Of a stretch of DNA of 64,000 nt, positions 33,152-43,212 are shown piece by piece. The notes under the pieces are model-generated. The model saw nothing but the letters and a program-made list of their open reading frames with translations. It was not told the origin of the DNA and did not search any database. The DNA is from DAMBHY01 sp032068765 (GTDB lineage Bacteria; Bacteroidota; Bacteroidia; Bacteroidales; Dysgonomonadaceae). The number at the start of each line of letters is the position of its first letter. Within the stretch, counting starts at the first letter, position 1. Where the stretch lies: NCBI GenBank assembly GCA_032068765.1, contig DAMBHY010000001.1, positions 124,001 to 188,000 of the forward strand, read 5' to 3'. The position numbers and the translations under genes were made by a program.

Positions 33152-33931
33152 TTATAAATTTAAATTTCTATTTCTATTCATACGGCGAATCAAATCATTG
33201 ATACTTGTTTCCAGTTTCTTTAATTCGTCATTTGATTTAATTTTAGCTTTTATTTCGTATTGTTCTGGATAAAAATGAGATACCGAATCAATTAGTCTCT
33301 TGACCGGGGATATGAAATAAACATTAATGAAGAAATTAAGAATCAATGCAAAAATAATTACAGCAATCATCGAAACTATTGATGGCATAATTGCTCTTTT
33401 TGCATTATCCTCTGATTTTGTCGCTTGATTATAGAATTTGTCTGCATTTAAAGTGTTTATCTCTTTAATATTATTTCGTGTTTTGATATATGCCGGATAT
33501 ACTTTAGTTAGATAGGAAGTTTTATTTACATCCAAATATAGAGGTACAGTATTTATAGAATATTGTAGCTGCGTATAATAATCCTCATAATTGGCAATCA
33601 AATCTTCAACACGTTCTTTCTCTGTTGGTTCTGAAATATTAGCTTTAAGTACGGGGAAAGAATCTCTTATTTTTTTATTCGCTTCTAAAATTTTAGATAT
33701 TTCATCTGACTTTTTTCCAGAAGTGTACAAGATTAATGACAAGTTCTGATTATCTATTTCCTCCAACATTTTTTTCGTTTCCTGGATGGATTTATAGTTG
33801 TTGTCCATTGCTGTTTTTACAGAATTACTAATTTCTTTAAATTCAAGAATAGACATTATTCCTGTAATTACCAGTATGATAATAAGCAGTAGAAAACTTG
33901 AAAATATTTTTGTACGTAATGATGTCGCCAC
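33152..33931 (-). CDS. Orphan four-helix-bundle/HAMP membrane sensor-like protein
   Basis: 259 residues: N-terminal membrane helix (about 10-30), an extracytoplasmic helical region (about 31-185, MCP-type four-helix-bundle look: EISNSVKTAMDNNYKSIQ), second membrane helix (about 188-212), then a HAMP-like linker (ISPVKRLIDSVSHF...DELKKLETSINDLIRRM) and the end of the protein. No histidine kinase, cyclase or MCP signalling domain follows. Starts with GTG at 33931; no nearby in-frame ATG. The neighbouring trkH leaves no room for a lost kinase, so either an old truncation or a genuine stand-alone sensor. Function unknown. Confidence 0.75.
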   Translation of the reverse strand: MATSLRTKIFSSFLLLIIILVITGIMSILEFKEISNSVKTAMDNNYKSIQETKKMLEEIDNQNLSLILYTSGKKSDEISKILEANKKIRDSFPVLKANISEPTEKERVEDLIANYEDYYTQLQYSINTVPLYLDVNKTSYLTKVYPAYIKTRNNIKEINTLNADKFYNQATKSEDNAKRAIMPSIVSMIAVIIFALILNFFINVYFISPVKRLIDSVSHFYPEQYEIKAKIKSNDELKKLETSINDLIRRMNRNRNLNL

Positions 33932-34007
33932 GTTGGTAATTTTTAAAATGACTGCAAAATTAATCTATTTTTTTCAGATGATGAGATAGATAATGATATT
34001 ATGAGTT

Positions 34008-35114
34008 TTAAATTTGAAATCCTAACATCTGTAATGTCTTTTCAATTGATTTATCCGCGTTTAATATTTTATATGCTTTATATTCCCGTCTAAGAGGGTA
34101 ATTTGAGCGAAATTGAGAAAACCCTTCAGGATTACTTTTTAGTTTTGATGAATCCAACAACAGATTGTATGTATGATGAACTGCGTATTGCAATTGTTTT
34201 TCTGCTGGAATGTTGAAAAGATCAATCACGTTATCATCCGGAATGGGTAATAACGAAAACTTCGGTTTGAAATTCATCTTGTAAAATGAAGTCAAATTTT
34301 CTACAGTCATACGTGTAGCGTTCCATTTACCATCAGCCGAATAACCTGCGATGTGCGGAGTGGAAATGTCTACCATTTTCAATAGTTCTCTATCTATATT
34401 TGGTTCATTTTCCCAGCAATCAATTACAGCTCCGCTTATTTTCCCTCCAATCAGAGCTTCTTTTACAGCCTCAGTATGCATCACGGCTCCGCGAGCAGAA
34501 TTTATAAACACGGGTCTTCTTTTCAGTTTGTCAAAAAAATCTTTATCCGCTAAATGATAGGTCGGATGATTACCAGATTTAGTTAATGGTAAATGAAATG
34601 TGATAAAATCCGCTTCATCTTGAATTTTACTCAATTCTACAAATTCTTCTAAATTATCTTTTTCCTTACGTGTTGGGTCGTTCAGTAAAACCCTCATACC
34701 TAATTTCTCGCAAGCTTTAGCTACACGACTACCTACATTTCCAACACCAATAATTCCAATAGTTTTCTCGTTAAGATTAATCTGAAATTTTTCCGCAAAA
34801 TAAAGCAACGAGGCAGTCACATACTGTTCAACCGAATCAGCATTACAACCAGGACAAGTACGCCATTCAATTCCGTTTGCTTCGCAATATTCAGTGTCTA
34901 TATGGTCAAAACCGATGGTAGCGGAACATATAAGTTTTACATTACTTCCCTCCAGAATTTCTTTTCCAAAATGTGTAACAGTCCTCACTATCAGAGCGTC
35001 TTTATCTTTTATAGTTTCTTTCGAAAAAGCATTCCCGGGTAAATATTCTACTTCGGCAATGTCTTCTAAAACTCCTTTCAAAAAAGGTATATGAGCATCA
35101 GCTAGAATTTTCAT
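34008..35114 (-). CDS. pdxB: 4-phosphoerythronate dehydrogenase
   Basis: Second step of the DXP-dependent pyridoxal phosphate pathway. 368 residues, a D-2-hydroxyacid dehydrogenase with Rossmann motif GIIGVGNVGSRVA (about 120-132), the catalytic Arg in INSARGAVMH and His in STPHIAGYSADGKWNAT. The PdxB-specific ATIGFDHID and CPGCNADSVEQYV segments and the C-terminal PdxB dimerisation domain (after about residue 280) separate it from SerA-type enzymes. Starts 48 bases after the upstream flavoprotein gene with a terminator-like hairpin in between. Confidence 0.94.
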   Translation of the reverse strand: MKILADAHIPFLKGVLEDIAEVEYLPGNAFSKETIKDKDALIVRTVTHFGKEILEGSNVKLICSATIGFDHIDTEYCEANGIEWRTCPGCNADSVEQYVTASLLYFAEKFQINLNEKTIGIIGVGNVGSRVAKACEKLGMRVLLNDPTRKEKDNLEEFVELSKIQDEADFITFHLPLTKSGNHPTYHLADKDFFDKLKRRPVFINSARGAVMHTEAVKEALIGGKISGAVIDCWENEPNIDRELLKMVDISTPHIAGYSADGKWNATRMTVENLTSFYKMNFKPKFSLLPIPDDNVIDLFNIPAEKQLQYAVHHTYNLLLDSSKLKSNPEGFSQFRSNYPLRREYKAYKILNADKSIEKTLQMLGFQI

Positions 35115-35121
35115 CTCAATT

Positions 35122-35155
35122 AAAAAAAAGTGAGGGACAATTCTAATGCCCCTCT
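35122..35155 (-). terminator. Terminator or attenuator between the NfnB-like gene and pdxB
   Basis: On the minus strand GAGGGGCA pairs with TGTCCCTC (one G-T pair), followed by eight T, ending just 8 bases before the pdxB ATG. Confidence 0.6.
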
Positions 35156-35162
35156 TGATATA

Positions 35163-36638
35163 TTATTTTTTATTTTCCAACCATTCGTGCATAGCTTTGG
35201 CAGCTCGTCTTCCGTCACCCATAGCAAGAATAACAGTAGCGCCACCACGCACAATATCTCCACCAGCAAAAATCATCTCATCGGCTGTTTGCAGTGTAAC
35301 ATCGTTCACGATAATTGTTCCCCATTTCGAAACTTCCAGTCCTTCAAAAGAAGACGGAATAAGAGGATTTGGTGAAACACCTACACTTACAATTACTTCA
35401 TCCACATCTACCCAGACTGTATCTCCAGGAATTTCCACTGGCTTTCGTCTTCCAGAGGCATCCGGTTCTCCCAACTGCATGCGTTGAAGCTGCATTCTCT
35501 GAACTCTTCCCTTTTCATCACCTTCGTAACGAATAGGATTGTGCAGTGTCAAAAACTCAATTCCTTCTTCTTTGGCATGATGAATTTCTTCGATTCTCGC
35601 TGGCATTTCTTCCTCCGAACGGCGATAAACAATCATTGCTCTGTCCGCGCCTAATCGTCGTGCAGTACGAATTCCGTCCATGGCGGTATTACCGCCACCA
35701 ATAACAGCTACACTTTTCCCTTTCAAAACAGGGGTATCGCTTTCATCATCCGCTGCCTGCATCAAATTAACGCGGGTTAAATATTCATTGCAGGACATCA
35801 CCCCTATTAAATTTTCTCCCGGAATATTCATAAAATTGGGAAGTCCTGCACCGCTAGCCACAAAAACTCCCTGAAAACCGGCGTCTTTCAAATCCTGTTG
35901 CGAAATTGTTTTTCCTACGATACAATTCGTTTCGAATTTTACGCCCATTTTCTTCAAACCATCGATTTCTACATCAACAATATTGTTTGGCAAGCGAAAT
36001 TCAGGAATACCATATCTTAAAACACCTCCCAATTCGTGCAAAGCTTCGAAAACGGTTACGTCGTAACCTAGTTTTGCCATGTCGCCCGAGAAAGACAAAC
36101 CGGCAGGACCTGAACCAACCACTGCGATTCGTTTGCCATTAGACGGTGCAATTTCGGGAACAACTATTCCGCCTTTTTCACGCTCATAATCAGAGGCAAA
36201 TCGCTCAAGATATCCAATAGCAACAGCAGGTTTGTTTAACTTTTGTGTATAAAAGCATTTGCTTTCGCACTGTTTTTCTTGAGGACATACACGTCCGCAA
36301 ACCGAAGGCAATGCACTTGTTTCTTTAAGTGTCCGAGCAGCTGCAAGGAAATCCTGACGTTCAATATTTTTTATAAATTTGGGAATATTTATCTCTACTG
36401 GACAGCCTGTGATACATGTAGGATCAACGCAATCTAGGCATCTATGGGATTCCTGAAGAGCCTGTTCGATGGAAAGTCCTTTATTTACCTCGTCATAATT
36501 TCGGCTTCGAATGACTGGATCAACTTCCGGCATCTTTACGCGTGGTATTTCCGTACGTTCTTTATTTTTAATTTTTTTTCTGAGTTCTTCGCGCCACTCA
36601 ACTGCGCGTTCAGACTGAAGATATTCTTTTGTAGGCAT
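35163..36638 (-). CDS. NADPH-dependent glutamate synthase small-chain-like flavoprotein (NfnB/SudA type)
   Basis: 491 residues. N-terminal cluster-binding domain with CLDCVDPTCITGCP and CGRVCPQEKQC for iron-sulfur centres, then an FAD site (VVGSGPAGLSFSGDMA, about 172-187) and an NADPH site (VIGGGNTAMDGIRTA, about 312-326), and C-terminal FAD contact GGDIVRGGATVILAMGDGR. Known family roles: GltD with GltB, the large subunit NfnB of electron-bifurcating ferredoxin:NADP+ oxidoreductase, or SudA of sulfide dehydrogenase. The adjacent NfnA/SudB-like gene (17-base gap) favours the Nfn/Sud type over GltD, as no gltB is here. Confidence 0.9.
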   Translation of the reverse strand: MPTKEYLQSERAVEWREELRKKIKNKERTEIPRVKMPEVDPVIRSRNYDEVNKGLSIEQALQESHRCLDCVDPTCITGCPVEINIPKFIKNIERQDFLAAARTLKETSALPSVCGRVCPQEKQCESKCFYTQKLNKPAVAIGYLERFASDYEREKGGIVVPEIAPSNGKRIAVVGSGPAGLSFSGDMAKLGYDVTVFEALHELGGVLRYGIPEFRLPNNIVDVEIDGLKKMGVKFETNCIVGKTISQQDLKDAGFQGVFVASGAGLPNFMNIPGENLIGVMSCNEYLTRVNLMQAADDESDTPVLKGKSVAVIGGGNTAMDGIRTARRLGADRAMIVYRRSEEEMPARIEEIHHAKEEGIEFLTLHNPIRYEGDEKGRVQRMQLQRMQLGEPDASGRRKPVEIPGDTVWVDVDEVIVSVGVSPNPLIPSSFEGLEVSKWGTIIVNDVTLQTADEMIFAGGDIVRGGATVILAMGDGRRAAKAMHEWLENKK

Positions 36639-36654
36639 TACTATTTCAAAATAA

Positions 36655-37437
36655 TTAGTTATAAGCTCTTAAACGCATAAGCATTTCGTCAAAATCAACC
36701 TGATGCGCATCAAATTCTGGTCCGTCAACACATACAAATTTAGTTTTTCCACCTACGGTGACGCGGCATGCGCCGCACATTCCCGTGCCATCTACCATAA
36801 TTGTGTTGAGTGAAGCAACTGTGGGCACATTGTATTTTTTTGTAACTTCCGACACAAATTTCATCATAATAGCTGGACCAATGGTTACGCAAAAATTCAC
36901 TTTTTCGTTTTGCAAAACTTGTTCCACACCTTCCGTAATCAAACCTTTTCTTCCGTAAGAACCGTCATCTGTCATAATAAATACTTCATCAGAATATTCA
37001 CGGACTTGTTCTTCCAAAATGATGAGTTCTTTTGTGCGGGCGGCTAAAATGGTTATGACACGATTACCAGCCTTTTTCATTGCTTCAATGATAGGCAACA
37101 TTGGAGCGACACCTACGCCACCACCGGCACAAACCACCGTTCCAAAGTTTTCTATGTGAGTGGCTTTCCCCAAAGGACCGACTAAATCGGTAACGTAATC
37201 ACCTACCTCAAGTTGGCAAAGCTTTTCGGAAGATTTTCCAACACGCTGCACCACCAAGGTTATTGTTCCTTTCTGTATGTCTGATGATGCAATTGTGTAA
37301 GGTACGCGTTCGCCCTTCTTTCCTACCCTTACGATTACAAAATGCCCCGCTCTGCGGCTTTTTGCAATCAGCGGAGCTTCTATTTCGAACTTAATAACCT
37401 TATCGGAAAGGTATTCTTTTGCTATAATTTTATTCAT
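36655..37437 (-). CDS. Sulfide/dihydroorotate dehydrogenase-like FAD/NAD-binding subunit (NfnA/SudB type)
   Basis: 260 residues, ferredoxin reductase fold: an FAD-binding barrel with HFVIVRVGKKGERVPYTIAS, an NAD-binding part with GGGVGVAPMLPI, and a C-terminal [2Fe-2S] motif GTGMCGACRVTV with a third Cys in KFVCVDGPEFD. It pairs with the 491-residue flavoprotein directly downstream to form a two-subunit electron-transfer complex; in NfnAB this couples ferredoxin, NADH and NADP+. Cytoplasmic by the lack of a signal peptide. Confidence 0.92.
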   Translation of the reverse strand: MNKIIAKEYLSDKVIKFEIEAPLIAKSRRAGHFVIVRVGKKGERVPYTIASSDIQKGTITLVVQRVGKSSEKLCQLEVGDYVTDLVGPLGKATHIENFGTVVCAGGGVGVAPMLPIIEAMKKAGNRVITILAARTKELIILEEQVREYSDEVFIMTDDGSYGRKGLITEGVEQVLQNEKVNFCVTIGPAIMMKFVSEVTKKYNVPTVASLNTIMVDGTGMCGACRVTVGGKTKFVCVDGPEFDAHQVDFDEMLMRLRAYN

Positions 37438-37716
37438 TATTGTTCAATTCTATTTTTTGTTCCAATAAATTCTTTTAAAGCGTTATTTCAGAATTCAAAA
37501 ATCCGGACCTACTTTATCTTATTGTAACTTCTTTTGTTAAACATTATATTCACTTACAACCGCAACTTTATTAGAGTCTGACTTCACTACATCTTCTCGC
37601 TTTACCTATACATTCTCTTTTCCTATACGCTTTTCGTAATTATTTTTGAGTGGATATACATCTTTTTATTTAATTCAAACCTTTCTATAGTCAGCGTGAT
37701 TAAGTTATCTCATAAT

Positions 37717-39192
37717 TTATCTTTCAAATGGAGTCTTCTTGTCATATGTTGGTCTTGTTGGCATGTTTGCAATTTTCCAGCCAGTTCTGTAAATCCACTC
37801 TGTCATTTTATATAATTTTTCGTAGTTTATGTGATCTACGTCATCAATTGGAGTATGATAAAAATTAGTGAGCATGCTTGTGTAGAAAATCACAGGTATT
37901 CCTTTTCGGGCATAGGGAGCATGGTCAGAACGATAAAAGAAATATTCAGGATGCGAAACACTGTCCCATGATTCGTCTATCTTAAAATTTGGACCTTCAC
38001 GATTTGCATCCAATGCAGCTTTCACCATCGAATCAGAAGTCTTATGTTCGCCATAAGCACCCAAAAGCGCGGCGGTATTGATATCATTTCCCGCAATTAA
38101 ATCGCCATTGAGTACACCAACAATGCTGTTGAAAGGTACTGTTGGATATTCAGCATAATGACGTGAGCCCAACATACTCAATTCTTCTGCACCATGGAAA
38201 ACAAACAAAGCACTTCGCTTTGCAGGTTGTGCTTTAAAAGCTCTTCCTATGGCCAACATTGCTACACAAATACTTGCGTTATCGTCTGCGCCGTTCATTA
38301 TTGAATCTCCATTCATTGGATAGCGAACGCCTAAATAATCATGATGACCACTAAACAAAAGATTTTCCTCTTTAAGTTTTGGATCTGTTCCCTCAATTCG
38401 TCCGATGACATTAACAGAAGGATATTTGAATAATTGAATATCAATGTTTGCCCGTAGATTCTGATTGTTTTTTTTGAAGAAATCTTCTTCATTTTGATGA
38501 AACCATAAAACGGGCATAGCATCAATAATTTCATCACGGAAGTTTTGAATACCCGTGCGTCCACGTTTATAATCAGCTACAATGATATTCCAATTATCTT
38601 CCACCAACTTGTCTGCAATGAGAATAATGGCTGCCGCGCCTTTCTTTTCCAAGGTGCGATAATATTTTTCCACCACAAATCCCGGATAACGTTTTTCGAA
38701 CAACGAAATATTATTCACAATACTTTCTCCGCTTGCTTTAATTACCACAGCTTTTCCTTTGACATCCAGTTTATCCAAATCTTTTGGATCAACATCACCT
38801 AGATAAAGTATGGGAACATTTAAATCAGCAGGAGACACATCGTGAAAGAAGACATCACGAAACATTTCGAAGGATTTATTTCCTACGGAAACTTTTGTTG
38901 TGCTCTGAAACGTTCTGCGGTACAAATCAAAAAACTGAAAATATGTTCCGTTTTCTCCTGCGGGTTCCATTCCTGCATCTTTCATTTTTGTCGCAAGCCA
39001 AACTGCAGCAGTCAATTCATCTTTTGTTCCTGCTTCACGTCCTCGAAAATGGTCTGACGACATTTCTATTATATCTTTTTTTAGGTCTGAACGCTTAATA
39101 GATTTCACTAAAGGCGGATTTATGCCTTGTGAGAACATTGATTGGCAAATAAATAGAGAGGCAGCCAATAGCAACTGAAATTTCTTATTCAT
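37717..39192 (-). CDS. M28-family zinc metallopeptidase, secreted
   Basis: 491 residues with a Sec signal peptide (MNKKFQLLLAASLFICQSMFSQ). A PA-like insert (about 120-250) is followed by the M28 catalytic domain with zinc ligands in GHHDYLG, GADDNAS, HGAEELSMLGS and the late FYRSDHAPYARKG/FYHTPIDD His. M28 members are aminopeptidases, glutaminyl cyclases or carboxypeptidases; bulk features favour an aminopeptidase. Probably periplasmic or secreted and involved in peptide scavenging, like DPP III at 6838. Upstream gene ends 51 bases before the start. Confidence 0.92.
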   Translation of the reverse strand: MNKKFQLLLAASLFICQSMFSQGINPPLVKSIKRSDLKKDIIEMSSDHFRGREAGTKDELTAAVWLATKMKDAGMEPAGENGTYFQFFDLYRRTFQSTTKVSVGNKSFEMFRDVFFHDVSPADLNVPILYLGDVDPKDLDKLDVKGKAVVIKASGESIVNNISLFEKRYPGFVVEKYYRTLEKKGAAAIILIADKLVEDNWNIIVADYKRGRTGIQNFRDEIIDAMPVLWFHQNEEDFFKKNNQNLRANIDIQLFKYPSVNVIGRIEGTDPKLKEENLLFSGHHDYLGVRYPMNGDSIMNGADDNASICVAMLAIGRAFKAQPAKRSALFVFHGAEELSMLGSRHYAEYPTVPFNSIVGVLNGDLIAGNDINTAALLGAYGEHKTSDSMVKAALDANREGPNFKIDESWDSVSHPEYFFYRSDHAPYARKGIPVIFYTSMLTNFYHTPIDDVDHINYEKLYKMTEWIYRTGWKIANMPTRPTYDKKTPFER

Positions 39193-39242
39193 ATATGATG
39201 AATTTATTTTTTTGAATCTAATATAAATTTACCCAAGGTTTT

Positions 39243-40520
39243 TTAGAAAAATATCAATTTTAATAATACTAACGCATTGACAATTATTATTCCAGCAAAA
39301 CCAATTGAAACCCATTTAGCAGTACCTTTTCCGCCAAAGATCCACGTATATGCGACTTTTAATAGATTGTTACTCAGAATTGCCTGCATTGTAGCAATTA
39401 AAACCGCCATTACAGCAACATTATATTTTCCCTGAAACAAATTGAGAAGAAAAGGGTCTATGTCTGTGAAACCGACGATAGATGCTAATGTAGTCAAACC
39501 CGCCGTTCCATAATTGGTAATTACGTATTGCGTGAGTACCGAAAAAATAATGTAAAGTAAGGCAAAAACCAGCGCAATCTTAAACTCCAAAGGATTCTTG
39601 TCGTCCAGATTTATTTGATTGTTTTGTACGCTCGACTGCTTTCCTTTCTTATAAATAAAATATCCTATGCCAGCAGAGATGACAAACAAAACTACAAAAT
39701 ATATAAACGAAACATTTGCAATCGATTTATTAAAAATAAAGAGCAGAATAAATATGCGAAAATACATCATCGCTGTCGCCATTAAGATTGAACCCGCATA
39801 CATTTGCGGATCGGCGTTATTCTCTTTACTCTTCTTAGATAGAATGATTGTACTTGCCGTACTGCTGTATAATCCTCCCAAAATTCCTGTCAGAAGTAGT
39901 CCCGCATCTGGAAAAACATACCTGCGAAGCAGATAGCTGAGATAGGAAATAGCAGAAACAACCACCACCGCCAACCATATCTTATACGGAGATACGGGGA
40001 TCCATTCATAAATATTTTCTCTCGGAAGAAGGGGCAATATTACTCCGGCGATAATCAAAAATTTAGCCAAAGTAATAAACTCTTCACGAGCGAGACTTGC
40101 TGTCATTTCGTTGAGAGGTTTTTTGATGTCGGCAAGAATAAGAACGATTACAAAAAACAACAGCGATACCCACAAAGGGTTGGAGGTGATGAGCAATGGA
40201 AAACAAAAAACAATTAAAGCCAGCAATGGCGTGGTCATACCATATTTGCCGTCTTTGGAAATTTTCATGAAATAATATATCATCAGAAAACATCCTAAAA
40301 TCACCAATCCTACCAAAAATGGAATAAGTGTTTGCGGAGATGCTAGCAACATGATATATCCGAATAAGCCAATAAACGTGAAAGTCCGGCTGGTTCCGAA
40401 AGTTCTTTTTTCGGAATCATGCGGATTCAGTTTGTGCTGCTCCATTCCTATGCTCAAGGAAAAAAGCACCACAAGAAATAAATCTATGACTTCTTTGGGT
40501 ATTTGATTTGAAATATCCAT
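39243..40520 (-). CDS. MgtC/SapB-DUF4010 family membrane protein
   Basis: 425 residues and about eleven membrane helices. The N-terminal part (about 1-140) has the MgtC/SapB-like layout (LSIGMEQHK, RTFTFIGLFGY); the rest is the DUF4010 domain (AREEFITLAKFLIIAGVILPLLP, GLLLTGILGGLYSSTAST, GFTDIDPFLLNL). Function in these long forms is not established; short MgtC proteins help bacteria survive low Mg2+. Divergent from the YfhO gene across a 154-base gap. Confidence 0.88.
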   Translation of the reverse strand: MDISNQIPKEVIDLFLVVLFSLSIGMEQHKLNPHDSEKRTFGTSRTFTFIGLFGYIMLLASPQTLIPFLVGLVILGCFLMIYYFMKISKDGKYGMTTPLLALIVFCFPLLITSNPLWVSLLFFVIVLILADIKKPLNEMTASLAREEFITLAKFLIIAGVILPLLPRENIYEWIPVSPYKIWLAVVVVSAISYLSYLLRRYVFPDAGLLLTGILGGLYSSTASTIILSKKSKENNADPQMYAGSILMATAMMYFRIFILLFIFNKSIANVSFIYFVVLFVISAGIGYFIYKKGKQSSVQNNQINLDDKNPLEFKIALVFALLYIIFSVLTQYVITNYGTAGLTTLASIVGFTDIDPFLLNLFQGKYNVAVMAVLIATMQAILSNNLLKVAYTWIFGGKGTAKWVSIGFAGIIIVNALVLLKLIFF

Positions 40521-40550
40521 CAGTTTATCGTTTTCAATTTTTATTACTTA

Positions 40551-40558
40551 CAAAAATA
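40551..40558 (-). promoter_or_regulatory. Candidate -7 element of the MgtC/DUF4010 gene
   Basis: The minus strand reads TATTTTTG, fitting TAnnTTTG, with CAAA words further out at shorter than usual spacing. Confidence 0.35.
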
Positions 40559-40636
40559 TACAAACATCTCAAACAAACGGGCATTTTTTGAAGGGAATAC
40601 GTTAACATTCAAAACAAAACTTTGAAAATATTCTTG

Positions 40637-40644
40637 TACATTTG
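40637..40644 (+). promoter_or_regulatory. Candidate -7 element of the yfhO gene
   Basis: TACATTTG matches TAnnTTTG completely, 30 bases before the ATG at 40675. A TTTG at 40621 is only 12 bases upstream, too close for the usual -33 box. Confidence 0.45.
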
Positions 40645-40674
40645 CACATCAAATATTTTTAAGTTGAATTAACT

Positions 40675-43185
40675 ATGAACAAATCCGTTTCATACAAGAA
40701 GTATTTACCTGATTTATTTGCTATAATAGCGTTTATCCTCATTTCTTTCCTATATTTTGCACCGGCAATAATGGATGGCAGAGTGCTAGCTCAACACGAC
40801 TCACAAGCGGCTATCGGACAAGGACAGGAGCAACGCGAATTTATGGAAAAACATGGCGAACGCACCCGATGGATTAATTCCATGTTTGGCGGTATGCCGA
40901 CGTATCAGATGACACCTACTTACGCTTCGACGCTTCCGCAAGATGCGGCTAAAAAAGTATACTCCTTATTCCTTCCAAACTACATGTATTTGATTTTTAT
41001 CATGTTGCTTGGATTTTATATTTTGATGCGTGCTTTCAAAGCAAATCCCCTAATTAGTGCATTGGGTGCAATTTTATGGACTTTCTCGTCCTATTATTTT
41101 ATTATAATAGCTGCCGGACACATTTGGAAATTCATCACGCTTGCATACATTCCACCTACGATTGCGGGTTTGGTGTATGCGTATCGAAAGAAATACGTAC
41201 TTGGAGCTCTGTTGGTAATGATTTTTGTAGCATTCCAAATTTCGGCCAACCATATTCAGATGAGTTATTACTTCTTGTTTGTAATGTTGTTTATGGTAAT
41301 TGCCTATTTTGTAGATGCATTGAAGAATAAAACACTTCCAGACTTTTTCAAAGCTACTGGTGTGATAGTTTTGGCAGGAATTATCGGAGTATTGGCAAAT
41401 AGCAGCAACCTGTACCATACTTACGAATATTCCAAAGAAACCATGCGTGGAAAATCGGAATTAACACATCATAATGCAGATAATAAAACTAATAATGGTT
41501 TGGAGAAAGACTACATCACCGCATGGAGTTATGGAATTGGCGAAACATGGACTTTGTTAGTACCCAACACTAAAGGAGGAGCTTCCGTACCACTTTCGGA
41601 AAACGAAATTGCGATGAAAAAAGCCGATCCAAACTTTCGCGAAATATATTCTCAAATAGGACAATACTGGGGAGAACAACCCGGAACTTCGGGGCCAGTG
41701 TATGTTGGAGCTTTTGTTCTCACACTTTTCATTCTGGGAATGTTTTTGTTGGAAGGCTCGTTTAAATGGGCAATGCTTGCCGCTACCATTTTCTCCATTC
41801 TTCTATCGTGGGGAAAAAACTTTATGGGACTGACTGATTTCTTTATTGATTACGTTCCGATGTACAACAAATTCCGAACAGTCGCCTCTATCCTTGTAAT
41901 CGCTGAATTTGCAATACCTTTGATTGCAGCTTTAACAATTAAGGAGATAGTAGAACATCCCGAAAAGCTGAAACAAAATCTCAAGTATTTATGGATAAGT
42001 TTGGGAATGACAGGCTTTATAGCTTTGCTTTTTGCTGTTGCACCCAGAATGTTCTTTTCGTCTTACGTTTCCTCAGGCGAAATGCAGGCACTGCAAACAC
42101 TTCCTTCGGAATATATACGTCCCGTGACTGACAATCTCACCCAAATGCGTATCGCAATGTTTACGGCAGATGCTTGGCGTACGGTTATCATCATTGCAAT
42201 AGGAACTGCATTATTGCTGGCTTTCAACTCCGGAAAATTGAAAAGTAAATGGATGGTTACCGGCGTTTTGGTTCTGTGTCTGATAGATATGTGGGGTGTA
42301 AACAAACGCTACCTCAACGATAGCATGTTTGTTCCGAAGTCAAACCTTAATCAAACTTTTGCCAAATCGCAAGCGGATGAAATTATCCTTCAGGATAAAG
42401 ATAAAAACTATCGCGTTTTGAATATGGCAACTAGTACATTCAATGACGGCGTCACTCCTTATTGGCATCAATGCATTGGCGGCTATCATCCGGCCAAACT
42501 TCGCAGATATCAGGATATCATTGATGTATATCTGACAAAAGAAATGGGTGCGCTTCAGCAGGATATTATCAAATCTCAAGGTAGAATGGATTCTGTAAAT
42601 ACGGAAGGATTCAAGGTTTTGAATATGTTGAATACCAAGTGGGTGATTATGCCTGGACAAGATGGTTCACAAATCCCCGTGCCAAATCCTTACAATCAAG
42701 GAAACGCATGGTTTGTCAACAAAATTAATTTTGTAAATACACCTGATGAAGAAATTGCGGCACTCGCAAAAATGGATTTAAAGAATGAAGCTGTAGCAGA
42801 CAAAAAATACCAATCAGTATTGAATGGATTTAATGTTACACCTAAAGATTCAGCATCACAGATTGCCATCGAATCATTTGATTCTAACATCATCACCTAT
42901 AAAACCTCTACAAACAAACCCGAATTAGCAGTTTTCTCCGAAATATATTACCCAGAAGGATGGAATATTACCATCGATGGTAAACCGGCCGAAATGTTGC
43001 GAGCCAACTATACACTGCGTGCACTTCCTATTCCTTCAGGAAATCATACTGTTATATTTAAGTTTGAACCAAAAAGTATAAAGATTACCGACACTATCGC
43101 TTTCATAGCGCTTGCAATCATGGTGTTGACTGCCGGATATCTTTTGTGGACGCGATACAAAGAAGAGAGAAAAGAAGTAAAATAG
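40675..43185 (+). CDS. YfhO-family membrane glycosyltransferase-like protein
   Basis: 836 residues, with about a dozen membrane helices in the first two-thirds and a soluble C-terminal domain (about 600-800) before a last helix near 815. Features such as VLAQHDSQAAIGQGQEQREF, MFGGMPTYQM and SELTHHNA are typical of Bacteroidota YfhO (GT-C-like fold). Gram-positive YfhO is linked to lipoteichoic-acid glycosylation; in Bacteroidota the role is unknown. Acidic residues early in the protein (QHD) could be the GT-C catalytic pair. Followed after 27 bases by the ABC-F gene. Confidence 0.9.
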   Translation: MNKSVSYKKYLPDLFAIIAFILISFLYFAPAIMDGRVLAQHDSQAAIGQGQEQREFMEKHGERTRWINSMFGGMPTYQMTPTYASTLPQDAAKKVYSLFLPNYMYLIFIMLLGFYILMRAFKANPLISALGAILWTFSSYYFIIIAAGHIWKFITLAYIPPTIAGLVYAYRKKYVLGALLVMIFVAFQISANHIQMSYYFLFVMLFMVIAYFVDALKNKTLPDFFKATGVIVLAGIIGVLANSSNLYHTYEYSKETMRGKSELTHHNADNKTNNGLEKDYITAWSYGIGETWTLLVPNTKGGASVPLSENEIAMKKADPNFREIYSQIGQYWGEQPGTSGPVYVGAFVLTLFILGMFLLEGSFKWAMLAATIFSILLSWGKNFMGLTDFFIDYVPMYNKFRTVASILVIAEFAIPLIAALTIKEIVEHPEKLKQNLKYLWISLGMTGFIALLFAVAPRMFFSSYVSSGEMQALQTLPSEYIRPVTDNLTQMRIAMFTADAWRTVIIIAIGTALLLAFNSGKLKSKWMVTGVLVLCLIDMWGVNKRYLNDSMFVPKSNLNQTFAKSQADEIILQDKDKNYRVLNMATSTFNDGVTPYWHQCIGGYHPAKLRRYQDIIDVYLTKEMGALQQDIIKSQGRMDSVNTEGFKVLNMLNTKWVIMPGQDGSQIPVPNPYNQGNAWFVNKINFVNTPDEEIAALAKMDLKNEAVADKKYQSVLNGFNVTPKDSASQIAIESFDSNIITYKTSTNKPELAVFSEIYYPEGWNITIDGKPAEMLRANYTLRALPIPSGNHTVIFKFEPKSIKITDTIAFIALAIMVLTAGYLLWTRYKEERKEVK

Positions 43186-43212
43186 ACGGGAATAAAAACA
43201 GTAAAATTATAG

